Assembly: GCF_017980685.1 (NCBI RefSeq)
Contig: NZ_JACXXO010000008.1
Coordinates: 218,536 to 282,535, forward strand
Direction: 5' to 3'
DNA length: 64,000 bases
Source: Pseudomonas iridis
Lineage (GTDB): Bacteria; Pseudomonadota; Gammaproteobacteria; Pseudomonadales; Pseudomonadaceae
Positions 1 through 9,366 of the stretch are shown here, piece after piece. Below the pieces are notes generated by a model that did no database searches, was not told where the DNA came from, and saw only the letters and a program-made list of their open reading frames with translations. How positions within the stretch are numbered: position 1 is the stretch's first letter; each line of letters opens with the position of its first letter. The position numbers were made by a program, and so were the translations under genes.

Positions 1-145
1 CGCCAATGTTGTAGCCGGTCATGAACATTTCCGGCAGCACCAACAAGTCGGCGCCTTTGGCCTCCATCGCCAGTTGATGCAGGCGGTGGAGGTTGGCGGC
101 GGGGTCCAGTGGCAGCGGTGGACATTGGTAAAGGGCTACACGCAT
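1..145 (-). CDS. davA: 5-aminovaleramide amidase DavA, N-terminal part (cut by window edge)
   Basis: Only the first 48 codons are present; the gene runs off the left edge. The protein starts MRVALYQCPPLPLD and continues to LVLPEMFMTGYNIG. That is the N-terminus of a nitrilase-fold carbon-nitrogen hydrolase, and the Glu of LPEMF is the expected catalytic glutamate of the Glu-Lys-Cys triad. DavA hydrolyses 5-aminovaleramide to 5-aminovalerate, the second step of the lysine monooxygenase pathway. The gene starts 12 bases after the davB stop and has a GAGGAA ribosome site, so the two should be co-transcribed. The specific name rests on the davB neighbour; the family call is firm. Confidence 0.85.
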   Translation of the reverse strand, partial: MRVALYQCPPLPLDPAANLHRLHQLAMEAKGADLLVLPEMFMTGYNIG

Positions 146-157
146 CAGGAATTCCTC

Positions 158-1840
158 TTACTCGGGCAGGGCGATAGGGCCGATGTCTTTGAACACATCA
201 CCCGGGCCTGGGTTCTCTTTATGTGTGGCGCCGCCGAAATGTTTAATGATCCCCCACACCGCGTTGAGCGAAGTCTGCACCGCGCCTTCAACCCACGCAG
301 GCGTCCACGACACATCGTCACCGGCGATGAAAATCCCGCGCTGCTCGGCCGGCATGTCGTCCTGCATGAAGTGCGCGTACATGCGCTGGTTATAGCGATA
401 GTGACCCGGCAGGGCGCCCTTGAACGCGCCGAGAAAGTACGGATCGGCCTCCCACGACACGGTGATCGGATCGCCGATGATGCGCGCGGCAATGTCGACT
501 TTCGGGTAGATTTTCTTCAACGCATTCAGCGCAAGCTCTACACGTTTTTCTACCGGGTGCGGGAGCATTTTCAACGCGTCGCTCATCCACGAGTACGACA
601 GGCAAATCACGCCAGGCTTGTCGTCGCCGTTGTCGAACAGATAGGTGCCACGGGTCAGGCGATCGGTGAGGGTCATGCTCATCAGATCGCGACCGGTTTC
701 AGGGTCCTTGTCCTTCCAGAACGGCCGGTCGACCATCACGAAAGTCTTCGACGACTGCATATAGCGCGTGCGGTCGAGCGCCATCCACATCTTCTGCGAA
801 AACAGCGTTTCGTCGCATTCGATCTGGGTGGTCAGCAGCCAGCTCTGGCAAGTGGTCAGGACGGCGGCGTACTCGCGGGTATCGCCGTTGTTGTCGGTGA
901 CAGCGAAACGACCATCGGCTGCATGGGCGATTTTTTTCACGCCGGAACGCGGGGCGCCCCGGTGCAGGGATTTCAGGCTGGTGCCTTCTGGCCAGTGAAC
1001 GCAACGTTCCGGCACATGACGCCAAATGCCTTGCGGCACCTGTTCCACACCGCCGACCACCAGGTGCTGGTGATCGTCGCAGTTGGTCATCACCACGCGG
1101 AAAATTTCCAGCATCGAGTTAGGGAAGTCCGAGTCCCAGCCACCCGTGCCGAAACCGACCTGACCGAACACTTCGCGATGATGGAACGACAGTTTGGCGA
1201 AGGCCTCGGAGGTGGCAACGAAGTCGTAGAACGTGCGGTCGTCCCACAGCGGCACCAGGGTGTTCCACAGTTCTTTGAGGCGCGGCACATCACGGTCGCG
1301 GATGGCTTGCTGAATATCGGCGAATTGCGAACCGGCTTCCAGCGCGTCCGCCCAGGCGTCAGCCACTTCCTGGAACAGCGCAGGAAGATCCGCCAGTTTC
1401 TGTGCGTAATGGGTTTTGCCTTCCAGGTCGATCACTGTACTGCCGGAGGCCGGCGTCAGCGGGTTCGGGAACGGTTTGGTCTCCAGACCCAGCTTGTCGA
1501 CGTAGTGGTAGAACGCGGTGGAAGATACCGGGAAACGCATGCCGCCGAGCTCGGCGACAATACCGTCAGTGCCGTTGAACGCCTGCGAGCGCAGGCGCCC
1601 ACCCAGTTTCGACGCCTCGTAAACCACCGGTTTCAAGCCCAGTTTCATCAACTCGTAAGCGGCCACAAGACCTGCGATGCCGGCGCCGACAATCGCCACT
1701 TCAGCACCATGATTTTGCACCGGGATGCTACCGAGTCCGGCCGGGTGTTCGATCCAGTCGTCGAAGGCGAAAGGAAAGTCCGGGCCGAAAATGGTGATGG
1801 GCTTTTTACCGTCTGCAGGATGGCGATTGTTCTTGTTCAT
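158..1840 (-). CDS. davB: L-lysine 2-monooxygenase DavB
   Basis: A 560-residue FAD amine oxidase that decarboxylates and oxygenates L-lysine to 5-aminovaleramide. The dinucleotide-binding motif GAGIAG lies at residues 52-57 and is followed by the FAD-ribose glutamate (VVYEAS) and GGRLRS. The C-terminus has the flavin-contact segment GIFIAGDDVSWTPAWVEGA. From memory, the protein is nearly co-linear with P. putida DavB, including the start MNKNNRHPADGKKP. The ATG at 1840 is chosen because AAGGTC sits just upstream and the P. putida protein starts there; a longer frame to 1891 exists. It is transcribed towards davA, with the Lrp-type gene upstream. Confidence 0.93.
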   Translation of the reverse strand: MNKNNRHPADGKKPITIFGPDFPFAFDDWIEHPAGLGSIPVQNHGAEVAIVGAGIAGLVAAYELMKLGLKPVVYEASKLGGRLRSQAFNGTDGIVAELGGMRFPVSSTAFYHYVDKLGLETKPFPNPLTPASGSTVIDLEGKTHYAQKLADLPALFQEVADAWADALEAGSQFADIQQAIRDRDVPRLKELWNTLVPLWDDRTFYDFVATSEAFAKLSFHHREVFGQVGFGTGGWDSDFPNSMLEIFRVVMTNCDDHQHLVVGGVEQVPQGIWRHVPERCVHWPEGTSLKSLHRGAPRSGVKKIAHAADGRFAVTDNNGDTREYAAVLTTCQSWLLTTQIECDETLFSQKMWMALDRTRYMQSSKTFVMVDRPFWKDKDPETGRDLMSMTLTDRLTRGTYLFDNGDDKPGVICLSYSWMSDALKMLPHPVEKRVELALNALKKIYPKVDIAARIIGDPITVSWEADPYFLGAFKGALPGHYRYNQRMYAHFMQDDMPAEQRGIFIAGDDVSWTPAWVEGAVQTSLNAVWGIIKHFGGATHKENPGPGDVFKDIGPIALPE

Positions 1841-1930
1841 GGCTGACCTTGCTGGCGTGCGCGTCTGAGTATAGGAAAAGATGCCAGTCATTCTAGGGAG
1901 CGTAGAACACGTTAATAAGACGCAAAGTGT

Positions 1931-1963
1931 CGTCGTTTTGCCATTTATCTGATCAAAATGACG
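1931..1963. promoter_or_regulatory. Inverted repeat upstream of davB, candidate Lrp-type operator
   Basis: Imperfect palindrome CGTCGTTTTG (1931-1940) and CAAAATGACG (1954-1963), with arms matching at 9 of 10 positions around an AT-rich 13-base centre. It lies about 90 bases before the davB start and between davB and the Lrp/AsnC gene. Lrp/AsnC proteins bind AT-centred dyads. Assignment to that regulator is inference. Confidence 0.45.
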
Positions 1964-1988
1964 ATCTGAATCACCATACTGTCACCCT

Positions 1989-2012
1989 GTAGGAGCCAGC
2001 CTGCTGGCGATG
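1989..2012. repeat. Single REP-like palindrome, variant type
   Basis: A unit beginning TGTAGGAGCCAGCCTGCTGG with palindromic core CCAGCCTGCTGG, related to but different from the GAGCGAGCCTGCTCGCGAA units further right. It is a lone copy between the Lrp-type gene and davB. It resembles Pseudomonas intergenic REP sequences. Confidence 0.6.
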
Positions 2013-2049
2013 AGGCCGGATCAGGCAATCAGAAAGTCACGACCGAAGC

Positions 2050-2544
2050 CTAAACCGGCTGCCCCCGATCAATCTTGCTACTCAAAATAATTGAAGTCGT
2101 GGTCTTCTCAACCCCATCCACACTGCCAATCTGATCCAGCAACTGATCCAGCTGCTCCGGCGAATCCGTGCGCAACCACGCGACATAATCAAATTCGCCA
2201 CTCACCGCACACAGCTGCTGCACCTGCGCCATGGCACTCAAGCGGCGCAACACCTCTTTGCCGGAGCGCGGCTGAACCTTGATCCCGACATACGCCTGCA
2301 AACCGCCATCGACCACACGCTGCCCCAGGCGTACGCCGTAACCGGTGATCACCTTGGCTTTTTCCAGCCGCGCCAATCGTGACGTCACCGTGGTGCGGGC
2401 AATCCCCAGCTGCCGGGCGAGCATGGCCACGCTTTCGCGGGCGTTGATTTGCAGGGCGGCGATCAACTGGCGGTCGATTTCATCGAGGACGGGCGGGCGG
2501 ATGTCGGGCAAGGGGGGCTCCAGGTGGTGAGTCGGTTGGGGCAT
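2050..2544 (-). CDS. Lrp/AsnC-family transcriptional regulator
   Basis: A 164-residue protein with an N-terminal winged helix-turn-helix (LDEIDRQLIAALQINAR, then ARQLGIARTTVTSRLARLEK at roughly residues 40-75) and a C-terminal RAM/AsnC ligand-binding domain (AYVGIKVQPRSG to the C-terminus). It lies upstream of davBA on the same strand, the same arrangement as in P. putida, so it probably senses an amino acid and controls lysine catabolism; the ligand is not known from sequence. The ATG at 2544 is preferred. The longer frame to 2619 would start inside the terminator hairpin at 2607-2632. Confidence 0.88.
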   Translation of the reverse strand: MPQPTHHLEPPLPDIRPPVLDEIDRQLIAALQINARESVAMLARQLGIARTTVTSRLARLEKAKVITGYGVRLGQRVVDGGLQAYVGIKVQPRSGKEVLRRLSAMAQVQQLCAVSGEFDYVAWLRTDSPEQLDQLLDQIGSVDGVEKTTTSIILSSKIDRGQPV

Positions 2545-2606
2545 GTTACAGGGTCGTTCGGTGCGGTGCTTGTGGCGCCTGAGTAGAGGCTGAAGTGCAG
2601 ATACGA

Positions 2607-2632
2607 AAAAGCCGCGCATGTGCGCGGCTTTT
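2607..2632. terminator. Intrinsic terminator, bidirectional
   Basis: A 12-bp stem (AAAAGCCGCGCA with its complement at 2621-2632) and a 2-base gap, flanked by A and T runs. It lies just after the stop of the membrane-protein gene and before the Lrp-type gene, so it ends transcription from the former. Confidence 0.85.
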
Positions 2633-2651
2633 CATTGGCTCAGGCTCTCAG

Positions 2652-3392
2652 TTACTTGGCCATCCTGCGTAAGGCATGCTCAATCAATTCAATCTGAAAA
2701 CGGTATCGGACGTTTACATGTTTGAGCAGCACGGCGCCGATGGACAAACCCAGCACTAAGGCAATGATCATCAGCACCGCGGTATTGCTCCAGTTACCGT
2801 CGACAGGTCCGGCCAACAAGGTTTTTCCAACCCAGGGAAAGCCACCAAACTTCTCGGCACAGACATAAGCAGTACCCAGCAAAGCAAGGGCTGCGGCTTT
2901 TTCGCCGAAGAAATAGGCCACTCGTGCCTCGGCGCGATTGACCCTGAGTTCGATCCAGTATTTGGCCTCCAGCAAAGCCTTTTCGTTATGCCGGCGCAGC
3001 CCATCGACCAAGGCGCTTTCGTGATGCACATCATCGATCAGGCTTTTCAGGCTAATGGTCTTCCAGCGAGTGAGGAGCCAGCCGAGCGACAGAATCGGCA
3101 CCAGCAGAGATAGCAGCGTCGCTATCGTCGAGAAAAGCAGCAGGCCCAAGGCCAATGTCTTGGCCCATTCAGGCAGCGGCGAATGCGAGGTGTGCCAATA
3201 GGCCATAGCCGCGGCGATGGCCATTCCGGCCCCACCCAATATCAGGCATCCATTGGCGAATCTTTCGGCATTCACCTCTAGCTTGCTGCGCCGCGCCGAC
3301 GCTTTGAGTGGCTTGCAGTTGCTGAGATGTTCGAGCGCTTCGATAGTGTCGGTGAGGTTTGTAACCGGAAATTCCTTTTCCATGACGCTCAT
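2652..3392 (-). CDS. Hypothetical membrane protein, about four helices
   Basis: I do not recognise this 246-residue protein. It has a polar N-terminus and then hydrophobic stretches LILGGAGMAIAAAMAYW, LALGLLLFSTIATLLSLLVP, AAALALLGTAYVCA and AVLMIIALVLGLSIGAVLL. A charged region (about residues 115-165) lies between the second and third. The frame runs on to 3500 across the tRNA terminator, so that start cannot be real. The ATG at 3392 has GGAGAA 5-6 bases before it; an ATG at 3404 has no ribosome site. It stands alone between two terminators. Confidence 0.65.
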   Translation of the reverse strand: MSVMEKEFPVTNLTDTIEALEHLSNCKPLKASARRSKLEVNAERFANGCLILGGAGMAIAAAMAYWHTSHSPLPEWAKTLALGLLLFSTIATLLSLLVPILSLGWLLTRWKTISLKSLIDDVHHESALVDGLRRHNEKALLEAKYWIELRVNRAEARVAYFFGEKAAALALLGTAYVCAEKFGGFPWVGKTLLAGPVDGNWSNTAVLMIIALVLGLSIGAVLLKHVNVRYRFQIELIEHALRRMAK

Positions 3393-3443
3393 TGCTTTCT
3401 CCATTGAGGTGTTGCGAGGCACTTTCAGACATTGGCGAATGCC

Positions 3444-3476
3444 AAAAAAAAGGCCTATGCAATTAAGCATAAGCCT
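3444..3476 (-). terminator. Terminator of the tRNA-Ile2 transcript
   Basis: Read on the minus strand: AGGCUUAUGC, a six-base loop, GCAUAGGCCU, then an eight-U run. The 10-bp stem contains one G-U pair. It begins about 11 bases past the encoded CCA end of the tRNA. Confidence 0.88.
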
Positions 3477-3486
3477 TCGTATTGTT

Positions 3487-3563
3487 TGGTGGGCCCACAC
3501 GGACTTGAACCGTGGACCAAAGGATTATGAGTCCTCTGCTCTAACCAACTGAGCTATAGGCCC
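3487..3563 (-). tRNA. ileX: tRNA-Ile2 (anticodon CAU, read as lysidine-AU)
   Basis: A complete 77-base cloverleaf including encoded CCA. Stems: acceptor GGGCCTA/TGGGCCC, D-arm GCTC/GAGC, anticodon stem GAGGA/TCCTT with loop CTCATAA, five-base variable loop, and T-arm CACGG TTCAAGT CCGTG. The CAT anticodon would make many pipelines call it Met. The acceptor pairs C4-G69 and C5-G68 and A37-A38 are the features that tRNA-Ile lysidine synthetase (TilS) uses to recognise tRNA-Ile2, so it most likely reads AUA codons as isoleucine. Distinguishing it from elongator tRNA-Met is inference from those bases. Confidence 0.9.
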
Positions 3564-3578
3564 TCAGTAGGCCGCGGA

Positions 3579-6500
3579 TTATAGCGACGGTTTCGCCGCT
3601 GTGCTATCCGAAAAATCCGATACGGTAATACGCAGAAACGTCGCGGCGAACTCTTCCGGTGGCAGTGGGAGGCTGACGATGTAGCCCTGGATCTGTTCGC
3701 AGCCTTCGGCGGCAAGAAATTGTTGTTGCGCCTGGGTTTCCACGCCTTCGGCGATAACGGTGAATTGCATGCTTCGGCCCAAGGCGATGATGGCGCGGAC
3801 AATCGCCGCATCGTGCGGGTCGTCGGGCAGTCCGCGGACGAATGACTGATCGATTTTGAGGATGTCCAGCGGCAGACGCTTGAGGTAACTCAGCGAAGAA
3901 TAACCGGTGCCGAAGTCGTCGATCGCCAGTTGTACGCCCAGGTGTTTGAGTTGATGCAGCACTGACAGTGCTTCTTCAGCCTGACTCATGATGAAGTTTT
4001 CGGTAATTTCCAGTTGCAGTAAATCCGGCCTGAGACCGTTGTCCTTGAGCAGTTGCTCGATGCGCCCGAGTAGATTCGGCTGCCGCAACTGCGCCCCGGC
4101 GAGGTTGACCGACAGTGGCCCGAGGCTGTCGTAGATCTGGTTCCACTCGAACATTTGCCGGCACGCGGTCTCCAGCACCCAATCGCCGATCTGCAGAATC
4201 ATCCCGTTCTCTTCGGCCAATGGAATGAAGTGCTCCGGCGGCACCTCGCCAAAAGTTGGATGGCGCCAGCGGATCAGCGCTTCGGCGCCGACGAGGCTGT
4301 GGTCGTCGAGGCTGATTTTCGGTTGGTAGTAGAGATGCAACTCTTCACGCTCAATGGCACGGCGCAGTTCGTGCTCCAGTGCCACGCGCTCGATGGCCTG
4401 CGCGGTGAGGTCGCGGGTGTAACTCTCGACGCGGTTGCGGCCCTTGGCTTTGGAGCGGTACATCGCCGCATCGGCGTTTTTCACCAGTGTGGCCACGTCG
4501 CAACCGTCGCGGGGGTACAGGCTGGTGCCGATGCTGGCGCTGATGAAAAATTCGTGTTCGCCGGCCTGAAACGGCGCGCTGAAGCAATTGAGCAGTTTTA
4601 GCGCGATATGGTCGGCGTCGCTGGCCTGTTGCAGGCCGGGCAACAGAATGATGAATTCGTCGCCGCCCAGGCGTGCGACGGTATCGATGTCGCGCAGCTG
4701 TTCTTTGAGGCGTACGGCGATGCCCTTGAGCAGCAGGTCGCCGACCGGATGACCGAGGCTGTCATTGATGTGTTTGAAGCGGTCGAGATCGAGGAACAGC
4801 ACGGCACCCAGACCGCCGTTTTCCTGCTGGTTGTTGAGTGCCGTGAGCAAACGGCTTTCGAACAACGTGCGGTTCGGCAGGCCGGTGAGTGGGTCGTGGT
4901 GAGCCTGATAATCGAGTTTGGCCTGGGCGTGCTTGAGGCTGGAGATGTCGGCAAATACCGCAACAAAATGGGTGATGAGTTTGTCGCGGTTGCGCACTGC
5001 GCTGATAGTCAGCCAGCTCGGGTACAACTCGCCATTCTTGCGTCGGTTGGAAATCTCGCCCTGCCAGTGGCCTTCATCAGTCAACTGGTGCCACATCGCT
5101 GCGTAAAACGCGCTGTCGTGCAGGCCCGAGGCGAGCAGGCGCGGTGTATGGCCGAGGGCTTCGCTTTCGCTGTAACCGGTGATTTCGGTGAAGGCCCGGT
5201 TGACTGCGCTGATGTGCTGTTGGGTGTCGGTGATCAACACGCCTTCCGCGGTGCTTTCGAAAACAGTCGCAGCCTGTTGCAGTTTCTCCTGCATCAGGTG
5301 GCGTTCGGTGATGTCGCGGGCGATGGTCAGCATGCAGTCTTCTTCGCCGATCGGTAGCGGTCGGGCAGACACTTCGCACAGGCGAATCTGACCATCGCTG
5401 CGGCGAATATGGCAGGTGAAATCACGGACGAAGCCGTCGCGGTGCAGCAGATCGAGCATCTGTTTACGTTCGTTGAGGTTGACCCAGATCCCCAGGTCCA
5501 GCGCCGAACGATCCACCGACATGGCGCTGTTGAACCCGGTGATCCGGCTGAAACCGTCGTTGACTTCGAGCAGCAATCCGTCGCTTTGACGCGACAGCAG
5601 CAAGCCATCCGGCGATGCATGAAATGCCTTGGCAAACTTTTCTTCCGACGTTTGCAGTTGCTGTTGGGTTTCCTTGAGCTGAGTGATGTCGCGCACCACC
5701 ACGACCAGTGCGGGCGTGGTGTCGAGGTCAAAGGGTTCGGCGGAAATCAGCCCGGTAAACACCTGGCCATTGTTACGGCGAAAGGGCATTTCCAGGTTGC
5801 GAATGCTTCCGGCCTGCAACCGCTGCAACAGCCCCGGTCCGACGCCGGGAATGCCCCAGATGTTGAGGTTGGTGGCGGTCTGACCGATGACTTCTTCGGC
5901 TTTCAGTCCGATCTGCTCTTCGAAGGCCTCGTTTACTTCCAGCAAGCAACCGTCGGACAACCGCGCGATCACCAGAATGTCCGGGCATTGCTGGAACACC
6001 GAAGCAAATTTCTGCTCGGACAGGCGCAAGGCCTCCTCGGTACGTTTGGTCTCGCTGATGTCGATCATCAGTCCGCGCATCACCGGCTCATGGCCGTGTT
6101 CGATAAGGCTGACGATGTCGCGTACCCACAGACAGCGACCGTCGGCGGTGATCACCCGGTAATCGAGGCTATGATCGCGTCCGGCCAGCACTTCGTGATC
6201 GCAAAAGCTCTGGGCGCGGGTCAGGTCGGCCGGGTGAATGATGTTGCGCCAGAACCCCGGAATCAGCCAATGCGACAGCGGATAGCCGAGCAAGTCTTCG
6301 GCGTGGGGTGACACATAGCTGTAGGTGAAGTCGCTCATTCGCGCTTCCCAGGCGATGGCCGACAAGCTCTCTACCAAGCCGCGATAGTGATACTCACTGC
6401 TGCGCAATTCCTGTTCGAGGTTGATGCGGCGGGCGATCTCTGAACTCAGGCGGCGATTGATGCGGATAACCGCCGCCAGCACGATGATCAGGATCACCAG

Positions 6501-7325
6501 GCCAGGCAGGCCGTAAACCAGCAGATCCGACCAGAATGTCCGGTGATCAAGCACGTTGCCGACCCAATGCTCTTGAATCGCGCTGATTTCAGCGGGGGAC
6601 ATGTCCGCCAGGACTTTGTCCAGAATGCCCACCAGTATCTTGTTGTCACGGGGTACGCCCATCGCCAGCTGATAGCGATACGGGGTTTCGCCGCTGACGT
6701 AAAGGCCGTCGAGTTTCAGCTGACGCAGGCTCCAGACACTGGACGCGAGATCACCCACTACGGCGTCGACCTCATCGGTCGCAAGCGCTTGCAAGGCAGA
6801 GCTGACATTGGGCATGGCGACCAGATTCAGGTCGGGATGGTGGGTGCGCAGGAGTTCATGGGGCGCGTAGTTTTCCACCACGGCGATCTTCAAGCCGTAC
6901 AGATCGTCAAGTTTGCGCGGTTGTGCGCCACCGACGTGGGCGAGGATGACGATGGGGAAGTCGAGGTAAGGGCGAGTGAACGACAGATATCCCTGACGCT
7001 CCGGTGTCGACATGATCCCGGGCAGCAGATCGATCTTGCCCTGCTTGACCTGCTCAAGCACCACCGTCCAGCTCACGGGTTCGACCGGGGTGAGTTTGAT
7101 CGCCAGACGCTGGCGTATGACGTCTATGTAGTCAGCTGCCAGGCCCTGATAGCGGGACTGATCGTCACGAAACTCAAAAGGCGGCCACGACGCGTCGACG
7201 CCCAGGCGCAAGTCCGGATGAGCCGTCAGCCAGCTACGTTCTTCATCGGTCAGAGTCAGCGCGTCAGCCGTTGCGGTCCAGATCATCAGTGACAGCAGAA
7301 TTAGCACGGACGCCAATCTGGGCAT
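3579..7325 (-). CDS. rmcA: c-di-GMP cyclase/phosphodiesterase RmcA (periplasmic sensor, PAS domains, GGDEF, EAL)
   Basis: A 1248-residue membrane protein that tunes c-di-GMP. Order: signal peptide (1-22), periplasmic Venus-flytrap domain of the amino-acid-binding type (about 25-262), one membrane helix (about 267-289), four PAS repeats (about 310-805), GGDEF, then EAL. The cyclase has RLGGDEF and an intact RxxD product-inhibition site (RDID, five residues before GGDEF). The phosphodiesterase has EALIRW, DDFGTGYSS and EGVET, so both look catalytically complete. Length, domain order and position next to rpoD match P. aeruginosa PA0575 (RmcA), where arginine and redox signals shift the activity. 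Whether the ligand is the same here is unknown. Confidence 0.88.
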   Translation of the reverse strand: MPRLASVLILLSLMIWTATADALTLTDEERSWLTAHPDLRLGVDASWPPFEFRDDQSRYQGLAADYIDVIRQRLAIKLTPVEPVSWTVVLEQVKQGKIDLLPGIMSTPERQGYLSFTRPYLDFPIVILAHVGGAQPRKLDDLYGLKIAVVENYAPHELLRTHHPDLNLVAMPNVSSALQALATDEVDAVVGDLASSVWSLRQLKLDGLYVSGETPYRYQLAMGVPRDNKILVGILDKVLADMSPAEISAIQEHWVGNVLDHRTFWSDLLVYGLPGLVILIIVLAAVIRINRRLSSEIARRINLEQELRSSEYHYRGLVESLSAIAWEARMSDFTYSYVSPHAEDLLGYPLSHWLIPGFWRNIIHPADLTRAQSFCDHEVLAGRDHSLDYRVITADGRCLWVRDIVSLIEHGHEPVMRGLMIDISETKRTEEALRLSEQKFASVFQQCPDILVIARLSDGCLLEVNEAFEEQIGLKAEEVIGQTATNLNIWGIPGVGPGLLQRLQAGSIRNLEMPFRRNNGQVFTGLISAEPFDLDTTPALVVVVRDITQLKETQQQLQTSEEKFAKAFHASPDGLLLSRQSDGLLLEVNDGFSRITGFNSAMSVDRSALDLGIWVNLNERKQMLDLLHRDGFVRDFTCHIRRSDGQIRLCEVSARPLPIGEEDCMLTIARDITERHLMQEKLQQAATVFESTAEGVLITDTQQHISAVNRAFTEITGYSESEALGHTPRLLASGLHDSAFYAAMWHQLTDEGHWQGEISNRRKNGELYPSWLTISAVRNRDKLITHFVAVFADISSLKHAQAKLDYQAHHDPLTGLPNRTLFESRLLTALNNQQENGGLGAVLFLDLDRFKHINDSLGHPVGDLLLKGIAVRLKEQLRDIDTVARLGGDEFIILLPGLQQASDADHIALKLLNCFSAPFQAGEHEFFISASIGTSLYPRDGCDVATLVKNADAAMYRSKAKGRNRVESYTRDLTAQAIERVALEHELRRAIEREELHLYYQPKISLDDHSLVGAEALIRWRHPTFGEVPPEHFIPLAEENGMILQIGDWVLETACRQMFEWNQIYDSLGPLSVNLAGAQLRQPNLLGRIEQLLKDNGLRPDLLQLEITENFIMSQAEEALSVLHQLKHLGVQLAIDDFGTGYSSLSYLKRLPLDILKIDQSFVRGLPDDPHDAAIVRAIIALGRSMQFTVIAEGVETQAQQQFLAAEGCEQIQGYIVSLPLPPEEFAATFLRITVSDFSDSTAAKPSL

Positions 7326-7415
7326 AGCGCTCTCGGTATGGCTCGGGGGTGGTTGTTTCGAGTGTAGACGGGGTATGCGGGGGAGGGGTGGTGCGGAGGA
7401 TTTAATCTGCTACAT

Positions 7416-7445
7416 AAACAAAACCCCCGGCCTGGGCCGGGGGTT
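7416..7445 (-). terminator. rpoD terminator
   Basis: On the minus strand, a GC stem CCCCCGGCC/GGCCGGGGG with a tiny loop followed by TTTTGTTTATG, starting a few bases after the rpoD stop codon. Confidence 0.85.
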
Positions 7446-7451
7446 CTGGTA

Positions 7452-9299
<1,848 letters not shown>

Positions 9300-9366
9300 A
9301 ACACCCTATCCACTGAAGGTCTTGGCGGGCAAAAAACAAGCCGAGGATTATACCTGAGCTATGACC

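Noticed and set aside
74..1846. A 590-codon open frame on the plus strand across davB
   Set aside because: It is the antisense shadow of davB. Its translation is rich in His, Arg and Val with no family resemblance, while the minus frame is a full match to lysine monooxygenase.
3487..3563. Calling the CAU tRNA an initiator or elongator Met
   Set aside because: The acceptor stem carries C4-G69 and C5-G68, as in tRNA-Ile2. The G1-C72 pair also excludes an initiator with an unpaired first base.
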